From positions 1 to 8,987 of the forward strand of contig JAUWYT010000044.1 of the NCBI GenBank assembly GCA_030615705.1: DNA of 8,987 nucleotides, given 5' to 3'. Positions 1 to 5,106 of the stretch are shown piece after piece. Made by a program: the position numbers and the translations under genes. The first letter of the stretch is position 1. Every line of letters begins with the position of its first letter. This stretch comes from Chloroflexota bacterium. GTDB lineage: Bacteria; Chloroflexota; Anaerolineae; VGOG01. The notes below the pieces were generated by a model, which worked only from the letters and a program-made list of their open reading frames with translations, was not told the origin of the DNA and ran no database searches.

Positions 1-168
1 GGAGCTTGTTGCCGAGTTGGCGGCCGCCACCGTTGCGGACTGATCAGGCCGCGCTCCGATCAGCCACAGGCCAGCGCTGACGACCAACAGCGCGACCAGT
101 ACGATAGCTGCTATGCGCCAGGTCTGGTCCTTTCCAGACGGCGTCCTGAGCCCTTTGTCCCTGGGCAC
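1..168 (-). CDS. Partial protein with an N-terminal membrane segment
   Basis: The minus strand is open from the left edge to at least position 168 and encodes a strongly hydrophobic stretch (about residues 19-38 if counted from 168: R-I-A-A-I-V-L-V-A-L-L-V-V-S-A-G-L-W-L-I) followed by a polar Ala/Ser/Thr-rich region. This is the pattern of a single N-terminal anchor or uncleaved signal followed by an extracytoplasmic domain. The rest of the protein lies outside the window, so no function can be given. The start is uncertain: there is no ATG in frame. The GTG at 168 is the candidate used here, but it lies inside a palindromic repeat and has no clear ribosome binding site. The gene would diverge from the 127-residue gene at 240. 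The forward strand is also open here but encodes a protein-unlike sequence. Confidence 0.45.
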   Translation of the reverse strand, partial: MPRDKGLRTPSGKDQTWRIAAIVLVALLVVSAGLWLIGARPDQSATVAAANSATSS

Positions 169-206
169 CGTACTGGACCGTACGGTACAGTGCCAAAGGA
201 CCAGGG
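143..206. repeat. Palindromic repeat, copy 1
   Basis: This segment is nearly identical to 3843-3906 inside the transporter ATPase gene. It folds as an imperfect hairpin: GGCACCGTAC (164-173) pairs with GTACAGTGCC (185-194) except for one C/A mismatch, and CCCTGG (159-164) can pair with CCAGGG (201-206). CCTTTG (152-157) can alternatively pair with CAAAGG (194-199). A neighbouring small inverted repeat, GTCTGG/CCAGAC, sits at 122-139. Here the element lies between two divergent genes, so it could also influence their expression. Its role is unknown. Confidence 0.8.
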
Positions 207-239
207 GCCTGTCGAAGCGTCGAAGGAAGGTAGGGGCAG

Positions 240-623
240 ATGAAGCAAGAAATAGCGGCTCAAATCAAGGGGTCATTAACCGAAGGCAGGTTGCCTTGTG
301 CATCGGCTCTCAAGATCGCGCGGAGGTTAAGAGTCAGCCCACACCAGGTGAGCGAGGTGGCCAATGAGCTTGACGTCAAGATCTCCCGCTGTCAATTGGG
401 CCTCTTCGGCTATGGATCCAAGGGCAAGTTCCTGGAGCCAGCGCAGGAGGTGGAAGGGGAATTAGAAGCGAGGATCAGGGACCGGGTAGTTGAGACGTGT
501 CTACCTTGCACAACGGCCTGGGACATCGCTCGAGAGCTAACGATAGAACGAATTGACGTAGGCAGGGCGGCTGAAGGGTTGAGTATCAGAATCACTCAAT
601 GCCAGTTGGGATGTTTTCCCTGA
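240..623 (+). CDS. Small two-repeat cysteine protein, possible helix-turn-helix regulator
   Basis: The protein has 127 residues made of two related units, about 10-59 and 80-127. Each has the order L-P-C, a helical A-x-x-I-A-R-x-L segment, a second helix, then I-[ST]-x-C-Q-L-G. The paired cysteines have the same spacing in both units (C20 to C51 and C90 to C121, 31 residues). C87 and C125 are additional, and the first unit ends L-F-G-Y-G. The helical pattern suggests a small DNA-binding fold; the cysteines suggest metal or redox sensing. Both are inferences. I have the impression that similar proteins occur near molybdenum/tungsten genes, but I cannot confirm it. The ATG at 240 follows the purine-rich stretch 224-236. 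The stop at 623 is about 20 nt before the first riboswitch, so the gene may share a transcript with the transporter and escape its terminator. Confidence 0.75.
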   Translation: MKQEIAAQIKGSLTEGRLPCASALKIARRLRVSPHQVSEVANELDVKISRCQLGLFGYGSKGKFLEPAQEVEGELEARIRDRVVETCLPCTTAWDIARELTIERIDVGRAAEGLSIRITQCQLGCFP

Positions 624-644
624 TGAAGAATCTCTGCCCTTTTT

Positions 645-724
645 TCTCTAAGGGCTCGGCCTACGGGAGACGGGTGATAGAGTGTGGCTGGAAACGGCCA
701 CGCCTCCCGTGCTTGGAAAGGAGA
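645..724 (+). promoter_or_regulatory. Moco/Tuco-type riboswitch aptamer 1
   Basis: The 3' half carries the hallmark of the Moco RNA motif as I know it from the E. coli moaA leader: a hairpin followed by GCCUCCCGU, a few bases, then GGAAAGG (702-721). ACGGGAG (663-669) pairs perfectly with CUCCCGU (704-710). They enclose a hairpin at 684-701 with a GAAA tetraloop (691-694). The closing helix at the ends is weak in this copy. The RNA is about 80 nt, against roughly 130 in E. coli, leaving no room for the extra P3 arm. Such short variants have been proposed to answer to the tungsten cofactor. Its position ahead of a tungstate-type transporter fits feedback control by cofactor. The aptamer is followed 23 nt later by an intrinsic terminator, so ligand binding probably stops transcription. 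Confidence 0.85.
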
Positions 725-746
725 ATGGACGACAGGCAGTCAGCAG

Positions 747-785
747 GCCGGCGCCCCCCTCTTTCCAGGTGGACGCCGGCTTTTT
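747..785 (+). terminator. Intrinsic terminator of riboswitch 1
   Basis: GCCGGCG (747-753) and CGCCGGC (774-780) form a perfect 7-bp GC-rich stem directly followed by five T (781-785). The loop contains CUUUCC (761-766), which is complementary to GGAAAG (715-720) at the 3' end of aptamer 1. Folding of the aptamer could therefore change how the terminator region folds. This supports a transcriptional OFF switch. Confidence 0.85.
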
Positions 786-872
786 GTAGCGAGCATAAGC
801 GGCGGCAGGACACAAAGCCGGGCTTCTGATTCAACAAAAACATAGCAGTGTGCGTAGGTCTCCGACCCATTG

Positions 873-952
873 CCCCTAAGGGCTGAGCCTAACGGGGGAT
901 GGGCGATAGGGTGTGGTTGGAAACGGCCATGCCTCCCGTGCTTGGGAAGGGG
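873..952 (+). promoter_or_regulatory. Moco/Tuco-type riboswitch aptamer 2
   Basis: This is a second copy of the same aptamer, closely similar to aptamer 1 over 877-950. The closing helix is clear: CCCCU (873-877) pairs with AGGGG (948-952). ACGGGGG (892-898) pairs with CUCCCGU (933-939), with one G-U pair where copy 1 has A-U. The internal hairpin 913-930 keeps the GAAA loop (920-923) while its stem drifts to G-U pairs. The signature GCCUCCCGU is unchanged and GGGAAGG replaces GGAAAGG. Differences that keep pairing argue that both copies are functional RNAs. Ahead of wtpA it probably senses the same cofactor as copy 1, but its downstream platform is different. Confidence 0.85.
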
Positions 953-985
953 ACTTGGGCTGGTGTGGGTCTTCCATCAGATCGC

Positions 986-1034
986 TCCCATCTGCCCCTT
1001 TCTTGCGCGGGCAAAAGGGAAGGGGGTGATGGGA
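986..1034 (+). promoter_or_regulatory. Long hairpin downstream of aptamer 2
   Basis: UCCCAUC (986-992) pairs with GAUGGGA (1028-1034), CCCCUU (995-1000) with AAGGGG (1020-1025), and UUGC (1003-1006) with GCAA (1011-1014). There is no U tract, so it is not a classical terminator. CCCCUUUCU (995-1003) can instead pair over 9 bp (two G-U) with GGGAAGGGG (944-952), whose last five bases also form the closing helix of aptamer 2. The two foldings are mutually exclusive, as expected for a riboswitch expression platform. Confidence 0.6.
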
Positions 1035-1086
1035 CGCACAACTGACGCAGTGCAGAGTGGACGTGAACGCAGATCAAAATCTCACT

Positions 1087-1098
1087 AAGGAGGAAGAC
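1087..1098 (+). promoter_or_regulatory. wtpA Shine-Dalgarno and possible anti-SD partner
   Basis: AAGGAGGAAG at 1087-1096 is a strong ribosome binding site, with 10 nt between GGAGG and the ATG at 1104. GGAAGAC (1092-1098) is perfectly complementary to GUCUUCC (969-975), just after aptamer 2. With the hairpin 986-1034 lying between them, this pairing could mask the site, which would make the second switch translational. The pairing is seen; the mechanism is inferred. Confidence 0.55.
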
Positions 1099-1103
1099 TC
1101 ACG

Positions 1104-2096
1104 ATGAAAAAGCGAATACTCTGGATACGTGTAGCCCTGGTGGTAGCACTGGCCCTGGTGGCTGGCTGTATGCCAGCAGCGCCCGCGCCGCCGACCGCTG
1201 CCCCTGAGCAGCCCGCTCTGGAGGGAAAACTGATTGTTTTCCATGCTGGCAGCCTGACCGTGCCGATGAAGGCCCTGGCGGAGGCTTTCCAGGCCAAGTA
1301 CCCCGGGGTGACCTTCGAGACCGAGGCCTCTGGCAGTAACGCAGCCGCCCGTAAGATCAGCGAGTTAGGCCGTCAGGCCGACCTGATGATGTCGGCCGAC
1401 TACACGGTCATTGACAAGTTGCTGATCCCCGACTTCGCCGGCTGGAACATCCAGTTCGCCCGCAACACGATGGTGATCGCCTACGCCGACGAGTCGCAGT
1501 ACGCCGACGACATCAATGCTGACAACTGGTACGAGATCCTCACCCGCCAGGGGGTGATCTACGGCCACTCCGATCCCGACGCTGACCCCTGCGGGTACCG
1601 CACGCTGATGGTCTGGCAACTGGCCGAGGAGCACTACGGACTGCCCGGATTGAACGCCAGGCTAGAGGAGCACTGCCCGCTGGAGAACGTGCGTCCCAAG
1701 TCGGTAGTATTGATCGCCCTCTTGGAATCGGGTGACATGGACTACGCCTGGGAGTATCGGTCGGTGGCCGTGCAGCACGGCATGAAGTTCGTCGAACTGC
1801 CGGACGAGATCAACCTGAGCATGGTCGAACATGCGGACTTGTACAGCCAGGCGACGGTGGAGATCGCTGGCAAGGAGCCGGGGACTACCATGACTATGGT
1901 GGGCAAGCCGATTGTCTACGGCGTGACCATCCCGAAGAATGCTCCCAGCCCGGAGTTGGCCCTCGAGTTCGTGAAGTTCCTCATTGGCCCCGAGGGGCAG
2001 GCGATCATGGAGGAGCAAGGCCAGCCGCCCATCGTGCCGCCGGTCGCCGATGATAGGAATGCTCTGCCTGCCGTGTTGCAGACGTTGGTCAAGTAG
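1104..2096 (+). CDS. wtpA: Tungstate/molybdate ABC transporter substrate-binding lipoprotein
   Basis: The 330-residue protein captures tungstate or molybdate outside the cytoplasmic membrane and delivers it to the permease. It begins with a lipoprotein signal: K2-K3-R4, a hydrophobic core, lipobox V19-A20-G21-C22, then a Pro/Ala-rich linker. The mature part starts L-I-V-F-H-A-G-S-L (43-51), the oxyanion-binding motif of this family. It contains S-D-P-D-A-D-P-C-G-Y-R (156-166) and A-W-E-Y-R-S-V-A (215-222, E217), which correspond to the acidic segments that give octahedral metal coordination in archaeal WtpA/ModA. That makes the WtpA subgroup more likely than classical bacterial ModA or TupA. 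The metal preference between W and Mo cannot be read directly. It is the first gene of wtpABC, under the tandem riboswitch leader. Confidence 0.9.
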   Translation: MKKRILWIRVALVVALALVAGCMPAAPAPPTAAPEQPALEGKLIVFHAGSLTVPMKALAEAFQAKYPGVTFETEASGSNAAARKISELGRQADLMMSADYTVIDKLLIPDFAGWNIQFARNTMVIAYADESQYADDINADNWYEILTRQGVIYGHSDPDADPCGYRTLMVWQLAEEHYGLPGLNARLEEHCPLENVRPKSVVLIALLESGDMDYAWEYRSVAVQHGMKFVELPDEINLSMVEHADLYSQATVEIAGKEPGTTMTMVGKPIVYGVTIPKNAPSPELALEFVKFLIGPEGQAIMEEQGQPPIVPPVADDRNALPAVLQTLVK

Positions 2097-2110
2097 ACGA
2101 TAAGCAAGTA

Positions 2111-2171
2111 CGTGTTGCGTATTCCGTATTGCGTAACAATCACCGATACGGAATACGCCGTACGAAACACG
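2111..2171 (+). repeat. Palindrome between wtpA and wtpB
   Basis: GCGTATTCCGTAT (2117-2129) and ATACGGAATACGC (2146-2158) form a perfect 13-bp inverted repeat with a 16-nt loop. CGTGTT (2111-2116) extends it by pairing with AACACG (2166-2171) across a 7-nt bulge. There is no T tract. In the mRNA this large hairpin would follow the binding-protein gene, where it could protect the upstream message and raise WtpA over the membrane parts. It could also be an intergenic repeat of the genome. Confidence 0.7.
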
Positions 2172-2189
2172 GAATAGAACGGAATAGAT

Positions 2190-2981
2190 ATGAGAGCCTT
2201 ATTTGCCGACAAGATGCGCGTATCGTTCGTCGGGCTCGGATCGCTGCTGATCCTGTTCGTCGCCTGGCCCCTGCTGCGGACGATCACGGCCTCCGGCCCG
2301 GCAGTGCTTTGGCGGACGCTTTTGGACGAGGAGGTGCGCCGCTCCATCGGCTTGACCTTCTACGCCTCCTTAATCGCCACCGCTATCGCCTTCGTCTGCG
2401 GCGTCCCGCTGGCCTACCTGCTGGCGCGGGCGGACTTTCCGGGCAAGCGGTTGGTCGAGGGCATCATTGACGTCCCCATCGTCGTCCCCCACTCGGCGGC
2501 CGGCATCGCACTGCTGATGGGCTTCGGGCGGCACACCCCGCTGGGCAAAGCCTTCGGCCTCGTCGGCCTCAAGTTCGTCTCCGCGGCGCCGGGCATCGTC
2601 ATCGCTATGCTCTTCGTCAGCCTCTCGTTCCTGGTCAACGCAGCGCGGGAGGGGTTCGAGGCGGTTGACCCCCGCCTGGAGAGGGTGGCGCGCACGCTGG
2701 GCGCATCGCCCTGGCGGGCCTTCTGGCGCGTCTCCTTCCCGCTGGCCTGGCGGAGCATCCTTTCGGGCATGATCTTGATGTGGGCGCGGGGGCTCAGCGA
2801 GTTCGGAGCCGTCGTCATCCTGGCCTATCACCCGATGGTCGCCCCCGTCCTCCTCTACGAGCGATTCGAGTCTTTCGGGTTGAGTTACGCCAGGCCGATA
2901 GCCACATTGATGATTCTGATCTGCTTGACTACCTTCGTGGCGTTGCGGTTGATAGCCGGAAGGGGGGAGAAAAGGGCGTGA
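2190..2981 (+). CDS. wtpB: Tungstate/molybdate ABC transporter permease
   Basis: This 263-residue integral membrane protein forms the translocation channel. Several hydrophobic segments are visible, for example around residues 12-28, 54-75, 88-106, 122-143, 188-205 and near 240. The cytoplasmic coupling loop (EAA-type) is at about 164-184: E-R-V-A-R-T-L-G-A-S-P-W-R-A-F-W-R-V, with the conserved glycine G171. The loop contacts the ATPase. The protein resembles ModB/WtpB permeases in length and motif. The ATG at 2190 has only a weak purine-rich stretch before it (2171-2187), so translation may be modest. The stop (2979-2981) overlaps the GTG start of the ATPase gene, indicating coupled translation. 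Confidence 0.88.
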   Translation: MRALFADKMRVSFVGLGSLLILFVAWPLLRTITASGPAVLWRTLLDEEVRRSIGLTFYASLIATAIAFVCGVPLAYLLARADFPGKRLVEGIIDVPIVVPHSAAGIALLMGFGRHTPLGKAFGLVGLKFVSAAPGIVIAMLFVSLSFLVNAAREGFEAVDPRLERVARTLGASPWRAFWRVSFPLAWRSILSGMILMWARGLSEFGAVVILAYHPMVAPVLLYERFESFGLSYARPIATLMILICLTTFVALRLIAGRGEKRA

Positions 2982-4234
2982 AGGGTCGCGGAAGCGTAGA
3001 GATAAGATACTTGTGGGTTGACCTCGAGGAATTCCGCCTGTGCGACATCAACCTCGACATCACCGACGGCGAGTACTTCATCGTCCTCGGCCCCACCGGT
3101 GCCGGCAAGACTGTCCTCCTGGAGACCATCGCCGGGCTGCATCAACCCCGCAAAGGGCGCATCCTCCTGGCTGGCGAGGACGTAACCCACGCCCCGCCTG
3201 AGCGGCGCGGGACCGGCTTCGTCTACCAGGACTATGCCCTGTTTCCTCACCTCAGCGTAGCAGGGAACATCGCCTTCGGGCTGAGACTGCGGAGGATGGG
3301 CCGGGGCGTCATCGAGGAGCGCGTGACCGCCATCGGCCGGTTGCTGGGCATCGAGCACCTGCTCCACCACATGCCGGGAACGCTGAGCGGCGGTGAGGCC
3401 CAGCGTGTGGCTTTGGCTCGGGCCCTGGTCGTCGAGCCGAGGCTCCTCCTCCTCGACGAGCCCCTGAGCGCCCTCGACCCTGAAACCCGAGAGGCTTTGC
3501 AGCGGGAGCTGGGGCGGATCCACCAGGAGCTGGGCACCACCACCATCCACGTCACCCACGACTTCGAGGAGGCGGTGGCGCTGGGCGATCGGATAGCCGT
3601 CCTCAAGGCTTCGCCCTTGAGGGCTCTAGCCCGAAGGGAGGATCGCGTGGGCGATTCGAGGCGCGAGGGCCGGATCGTGCAGGTGGGGACGCCGGAGGAG
3701 ATCTTCCGCCGCCCGGCCAACGAGTTCGTGGCTCGCTTCGTGGGGGTGAGGAACATCTTCCGGGGCGAGGCGCTCTCTGAGGAGAGCGGCTACAAGCTCG
3801 TCTGTCTCGACCCTTCGGCAGGCCCTTGGTCCTCAGGCACTTGTCCTGGACCCTTTGTCCTTGGGCACCGTACTGGACCGTACGGTACAGTGCCAAAGGA
3901 CCAAGGGCGACAAGTACAGGGCCCAAGGACTGAGGGCTCAGGGCACCGTGGGGTGGAGATAGTGGCGGTGACTGAGCTCGAGGGCCCGGTGCACGCCTCA
4001 ATCAGGCCGGAGGAGGTCGTCCTCTCCAGGGAGCCGCTTCTCAGCAGCGCTCGCAACGGCTTTCGGGGTCGGATTGTGGGCATCTCGGACAGGGGGACGG
4101 TCGTTTACGTCACAGTTCGCATCCCGCCCGACTTCATTTGTATGATCACCAGGAGGTCCCTGGAGGAGATGAGCCTAAGGGAGGGGATGTGGGTTCACAT
4201 CGCTTTCAAGGCCTCGGCAGTGCATGTGTTTTAG
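2978..4234 (+). CDS. wtpC: Tungstate/molybdate ABC transporter ATP-binding protein with two extra segments
   Basis: The ATPase powers import by WtpAB. I place the start at GTG 2978, which overlaps the wtpB stop and follows the purine tract 2960-2968; the open frame further upstream encodes no family sequence. This gives 418 residues. Visible motifs are Walker A G-P-T-G-A-G-K-T (38-45), Q-loop Q84, signature L-S-G-G-E (136-140), Walker B L-L-L-L-D-E-P (156-162), D-loop S-A-L-D (164-167) and H-loop H194. A C-terminal regulatory (TOBE/MOP-like) region begins near 335. Relatives have about 350 residues. The surplus is two segments unlike the family: about 211-229, between V-L-K and E-G-R-I-V-Q-V, and about 279-325. 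Both coincide with DNA palindromes and keep the frame. All catalytic motifs are intact, so the protein is probably active. Confidence 0.88.
   Translation: MKGRGSVEIRYLWVDLEEFRLCDINLDITDGEYFIVLGPTGAGKTVLLETIAGLHQPRKGRILLAGEDVTHAPPERRGTGFVYQDYALFPHLSVAGNIAFGLRLRRMGRGVIEERVTAIGRLLGIEHLLHHMPGTLSGGEAQRVALARALVVEPRLLLLDEPLSALDPETREALQRELGRIHQELGTTTIHVTHDFEEAVALGDRIAVLKASPLRALARREDRVGDSRREGRIVQVGTPEEIFRRPANEFVARFVGVRNIFRGEALSEESGYKLVCLDPSAGPWSSGTCPGPFVLGHRTGPYGTVPKDQGRQVQGPRTEGSGHRGVEIVAVTELEGPVHASIRPEEVVLSREPLLSSARNGFRGRIVGISDRGTVVYVTVRIPPDFICMITRRSLEEMSLREGMWVHIAFKASAVHVF
3601..3637 (+). repeat. Small palindromic segment inside wtpC
   Basis: CCTCAAGG (3601-3608) and CCTTGAGG (3615-3622) form a perfect 8-bp inverted repeat, followed by GGGCTCTAGCCC (3621-3632), a second hairpin-forming word. 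CTTCG (3609-3613) and CGAAG (3633-3637) also match. The DNA coincides with the start of a stretch of about 19 codons (residues 211-229) that has no counterpart in the ATPase family. It looks like an in-frame insertion at the end of the ATPase domain. Confidence 0.65.
3823..3936 (+). repeat. Large palindromic repeat inside wtpC, containing copy 2
   Basis: The centre (3843-3906) repeats 143-206 with only a few changes. Nested arms extend it: ACTTGTC (3839-3845) pairs with GACAAGT (3909-3915), and 3823-3838 pairs with 3921-3936 with two G-T pairs and two mismatches. Within the core, copy 1 has a C-G pair (161/204) where copy 2 has T-A (3861/3904), so the CCYTGG/CCARGG stem is preserved by paired changes. 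The element adds about 45 codons (residues 279-325: Gly/Pro-rich, low complexity) without a stop or frameshift. Confidence 0.8.
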
Positions 4235-4257
4235 ATGAGGGATCTTCTCGATTCCTT

Positions 4258-4638
4258 CTAGGGATAGTAGAGTGTGACCTCGGGCATGGGGTACTCCTTG
4301 ACGTTATAAGTGAGCAGAGTCAGACCGTGGATTACAGCGGTGGCAGCAACGATGGAGTCAACAAAATCAAGCGTTATGCCCTTGGCTCGGCAATCTCGAA
4401 TGAACTTGCCCGCCAGGTTGGCGATGGCCGATGTGACGTCGTAGGCTTTCAAGGAGTCCAGGAGGGCGTTGGTTTTCTTCTCCTCGCCGCGCCTCACCCC
4501 TGCCTGGATCTCGACAATGGATACCACTGAGCAAGCCAGGATGCCCTTCTTTGACAGCCTGGCAAGCGATTCCACCGTCTCCTCTTGATCATGCAGTTGC
4601 CAGATCAGAACATCAGAGTCCAGGAGATATTCGATCAT
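4258..4638 (-). CDS. PIN-domain toxin, VapC-like ribonuclease
   Basis: The 126-residue protein has the PIN-domain layout: L-L-D-S-D-V-L-I-W at the N-terminus (D7, D9), S-I-V-E-I-Q-A-G (E43), L-D-F-V-D-S-I-V-A-A-T-A (D94, possibly D91) and L-T-Y-N-V-K-E-Y-P (N112). These acidic residues form the Mg-dependent RNase site of VapC toxins. The normal role is cleavage of RNA (often tRNA or rRNA) when the partner antitoxin is lost. The start overlaps the end of the antitoxin gene by 26 bp, so translation is probably coupled. The gene converges on wtpC with a gap of only 23 bp and no visible terminator. Confidence 0.88.
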   Translation of the reverse strand: MIEYLLDSDVLIWQLHDQEETVESLARLSKKGILACSVVSIVEIQAGVRRGEEKKTNALLDSLKAYDVTSAIANLAGKFIRDCRAKGITLDFVDSIVAATAVIHGLTLLTYNVKEYPMPEVTLYYP

Positions 4639-4924
4639 CGCCCATCCCTTCTATCCTGATGTTGGTGGAGGCGCGGAGTTCTTTAAGCCAGTTCCTCATA
4701 TCCTCTTGCGTTTGCAGCTCAGGATGGTTCTCGTCGGTCCATGCACCTCTTGACTCCCGTAGGGCCCTTTGCTGCTTGAGTTGAAGGAGCCGCTGGGCGG
4801 TGGCCTCGGCGATGAAGCCACTGCGCTCGCGGGGGGGTACCAACTCTCTAAGTTCGGCCAGGAGAGAGGAGGGCAGAAGGACGTTGATCCGTTCTTTTTT
4901 CTCTACTCGTTCAGCGGTGGACAT
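4613..4924 (-). CDS. Ribbon-helix-helix antitoxin
   Basis: This 103-residue protein has an N-terminal R-I-N-V-L-L-P strand (about 12-18) followed by two helices (L-L-A-E-L-R-E-L-V and S-G-F-I-A-E-A-T-A-Q-R-L, to about 46), the pattern of CopG/RHH DNA-binding dimers. The C-terminal half is charged and contains W62 and W79, suitable for binding the toxin. It precedes the PIN-domain gene in the order usual for vapBC-type pairs and probably represses its own promoter. The ATG at 4922-4924 (minus strand) is preceded by a GAGAGG site. The exact antitoxin family is not identified. Confidence 0.8.
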   Translation of the reverse strand: MSTAERVEKKERINVLLPSSLLAELRELVPPRERSGFIAEATAQRLLQLKQQRALRESRGAWTDENHPELQTQEDMRNWLKELRASTNIRIEGMGDDRISPGL

Positions 4925-4949
4925 ACGGACACCTCTCTTTTACACATTG

Positions 4950-4977
4950 ATTATACAAAATTCTTGTGGTTAGTCAA
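4950..4977 (-). promoter_or_regulatory. Promoter of the toxin-antitoxin operon
   Basis: On the minus strand, TTGACT (4977-4972) is followed after 16 nt by a perfect TATAAT (4955-4950), a near-consensus housekeeping promoter. Transcription would begin near 4943, leaving a leader of about 20 nt before the antitoxin ATG. Autoregulation by the antitoxin is expected for the family. Confidence 0.8.
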
Positions 4978-5021
4978 AATGCTCGATAGGGTGGGCGTGC
5001 GCAGCGAAAGCCCGGGGAGTA

Positions 5022-5091
5022 CGAGGGTTGCCCCCTCGCTTCTCTTCTCAGTCTTATATGTAGTGGCTTGCGCCGAATCACTGCGCAAGCC
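5022..5091 (+). promoter_or_regulatory. Two hairpins in the moaA leader
   Basis: CGAGGG (5022-5027) pairs with CCCTCG (5033-5038). GGCTTGCGC (5065-5073) pairs with GCGCAAGCC (5083-5091), a perfect 9-bp stem with a 9-nt loop, ending 3 nt before the moaA ribosome binding site AGGG (5094-5097). Neither has a T tract. The second could modulate moaA translation. A weak promoter match lies at 4964-4992 (TTGTGG, 17 nt, TAGGGT). No Moco aptamer signature is present here. Confidence 0.5.
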
Positions 5092-5106
5092 CTAGGGTAG
5101 AGCCAT

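Larger units (their letters stand above)
624..1103 (+). other. Leader of the tungstate/molybdate transporter operon
   Basis: This 480-bp stretch has no convincing gene. It holds two aptamer copies, one intrinsic terminator, one long hairpin and the wtpA ribosome binding site, each listed separately. I see no clear promoter between the terminator (ending about 785) and the second aptamer (from 873). Both aptamers therefore probably lie on one transcript that starts upstream of 645, possibly upstream of 240. The stretch 786-870 itself shows nothing recognisable. Confidence 0.7.

Noticed and set aside
1..242. Forward-strand open frame ending at TGA 240-242
   Set aside because: The translation is rich in Arg, Cys and Gln without any protein-like pattern, and its end is encoded by the palindromic repeat. 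The opposite strand has a clear membrane segment.
599..1088. Short open frames on both strands in the leader
   Set aside because: They overlap the two aptamers, the terminator and the hairpin, repeat the same low-quality peptide where the aptamers repeat, and lack good ribosome binding sites.
2780..2977. Upstream extension of the wtpC reading frame
   Set aside because: It lies inside wtpB in another frame and encodes no ATPase sequence. GTG 2978 overlapping the wtpB stop fits the family N-terminus.
2370..4083. Long minus-strand open frames across wtpB and wtpC
   Set aside because: They mirror the high-GC coding strand and show no domain pattern; the plus-strand frames carry complete transporter motifs.
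4925..5106. Moco riboswitch in front of moaA
   Set aside because: I looked for the GCCUCCCGU and GGAAAGG signature seen at 702-721 and 931-950 and did not find it. The hairpins present do not match the motif.
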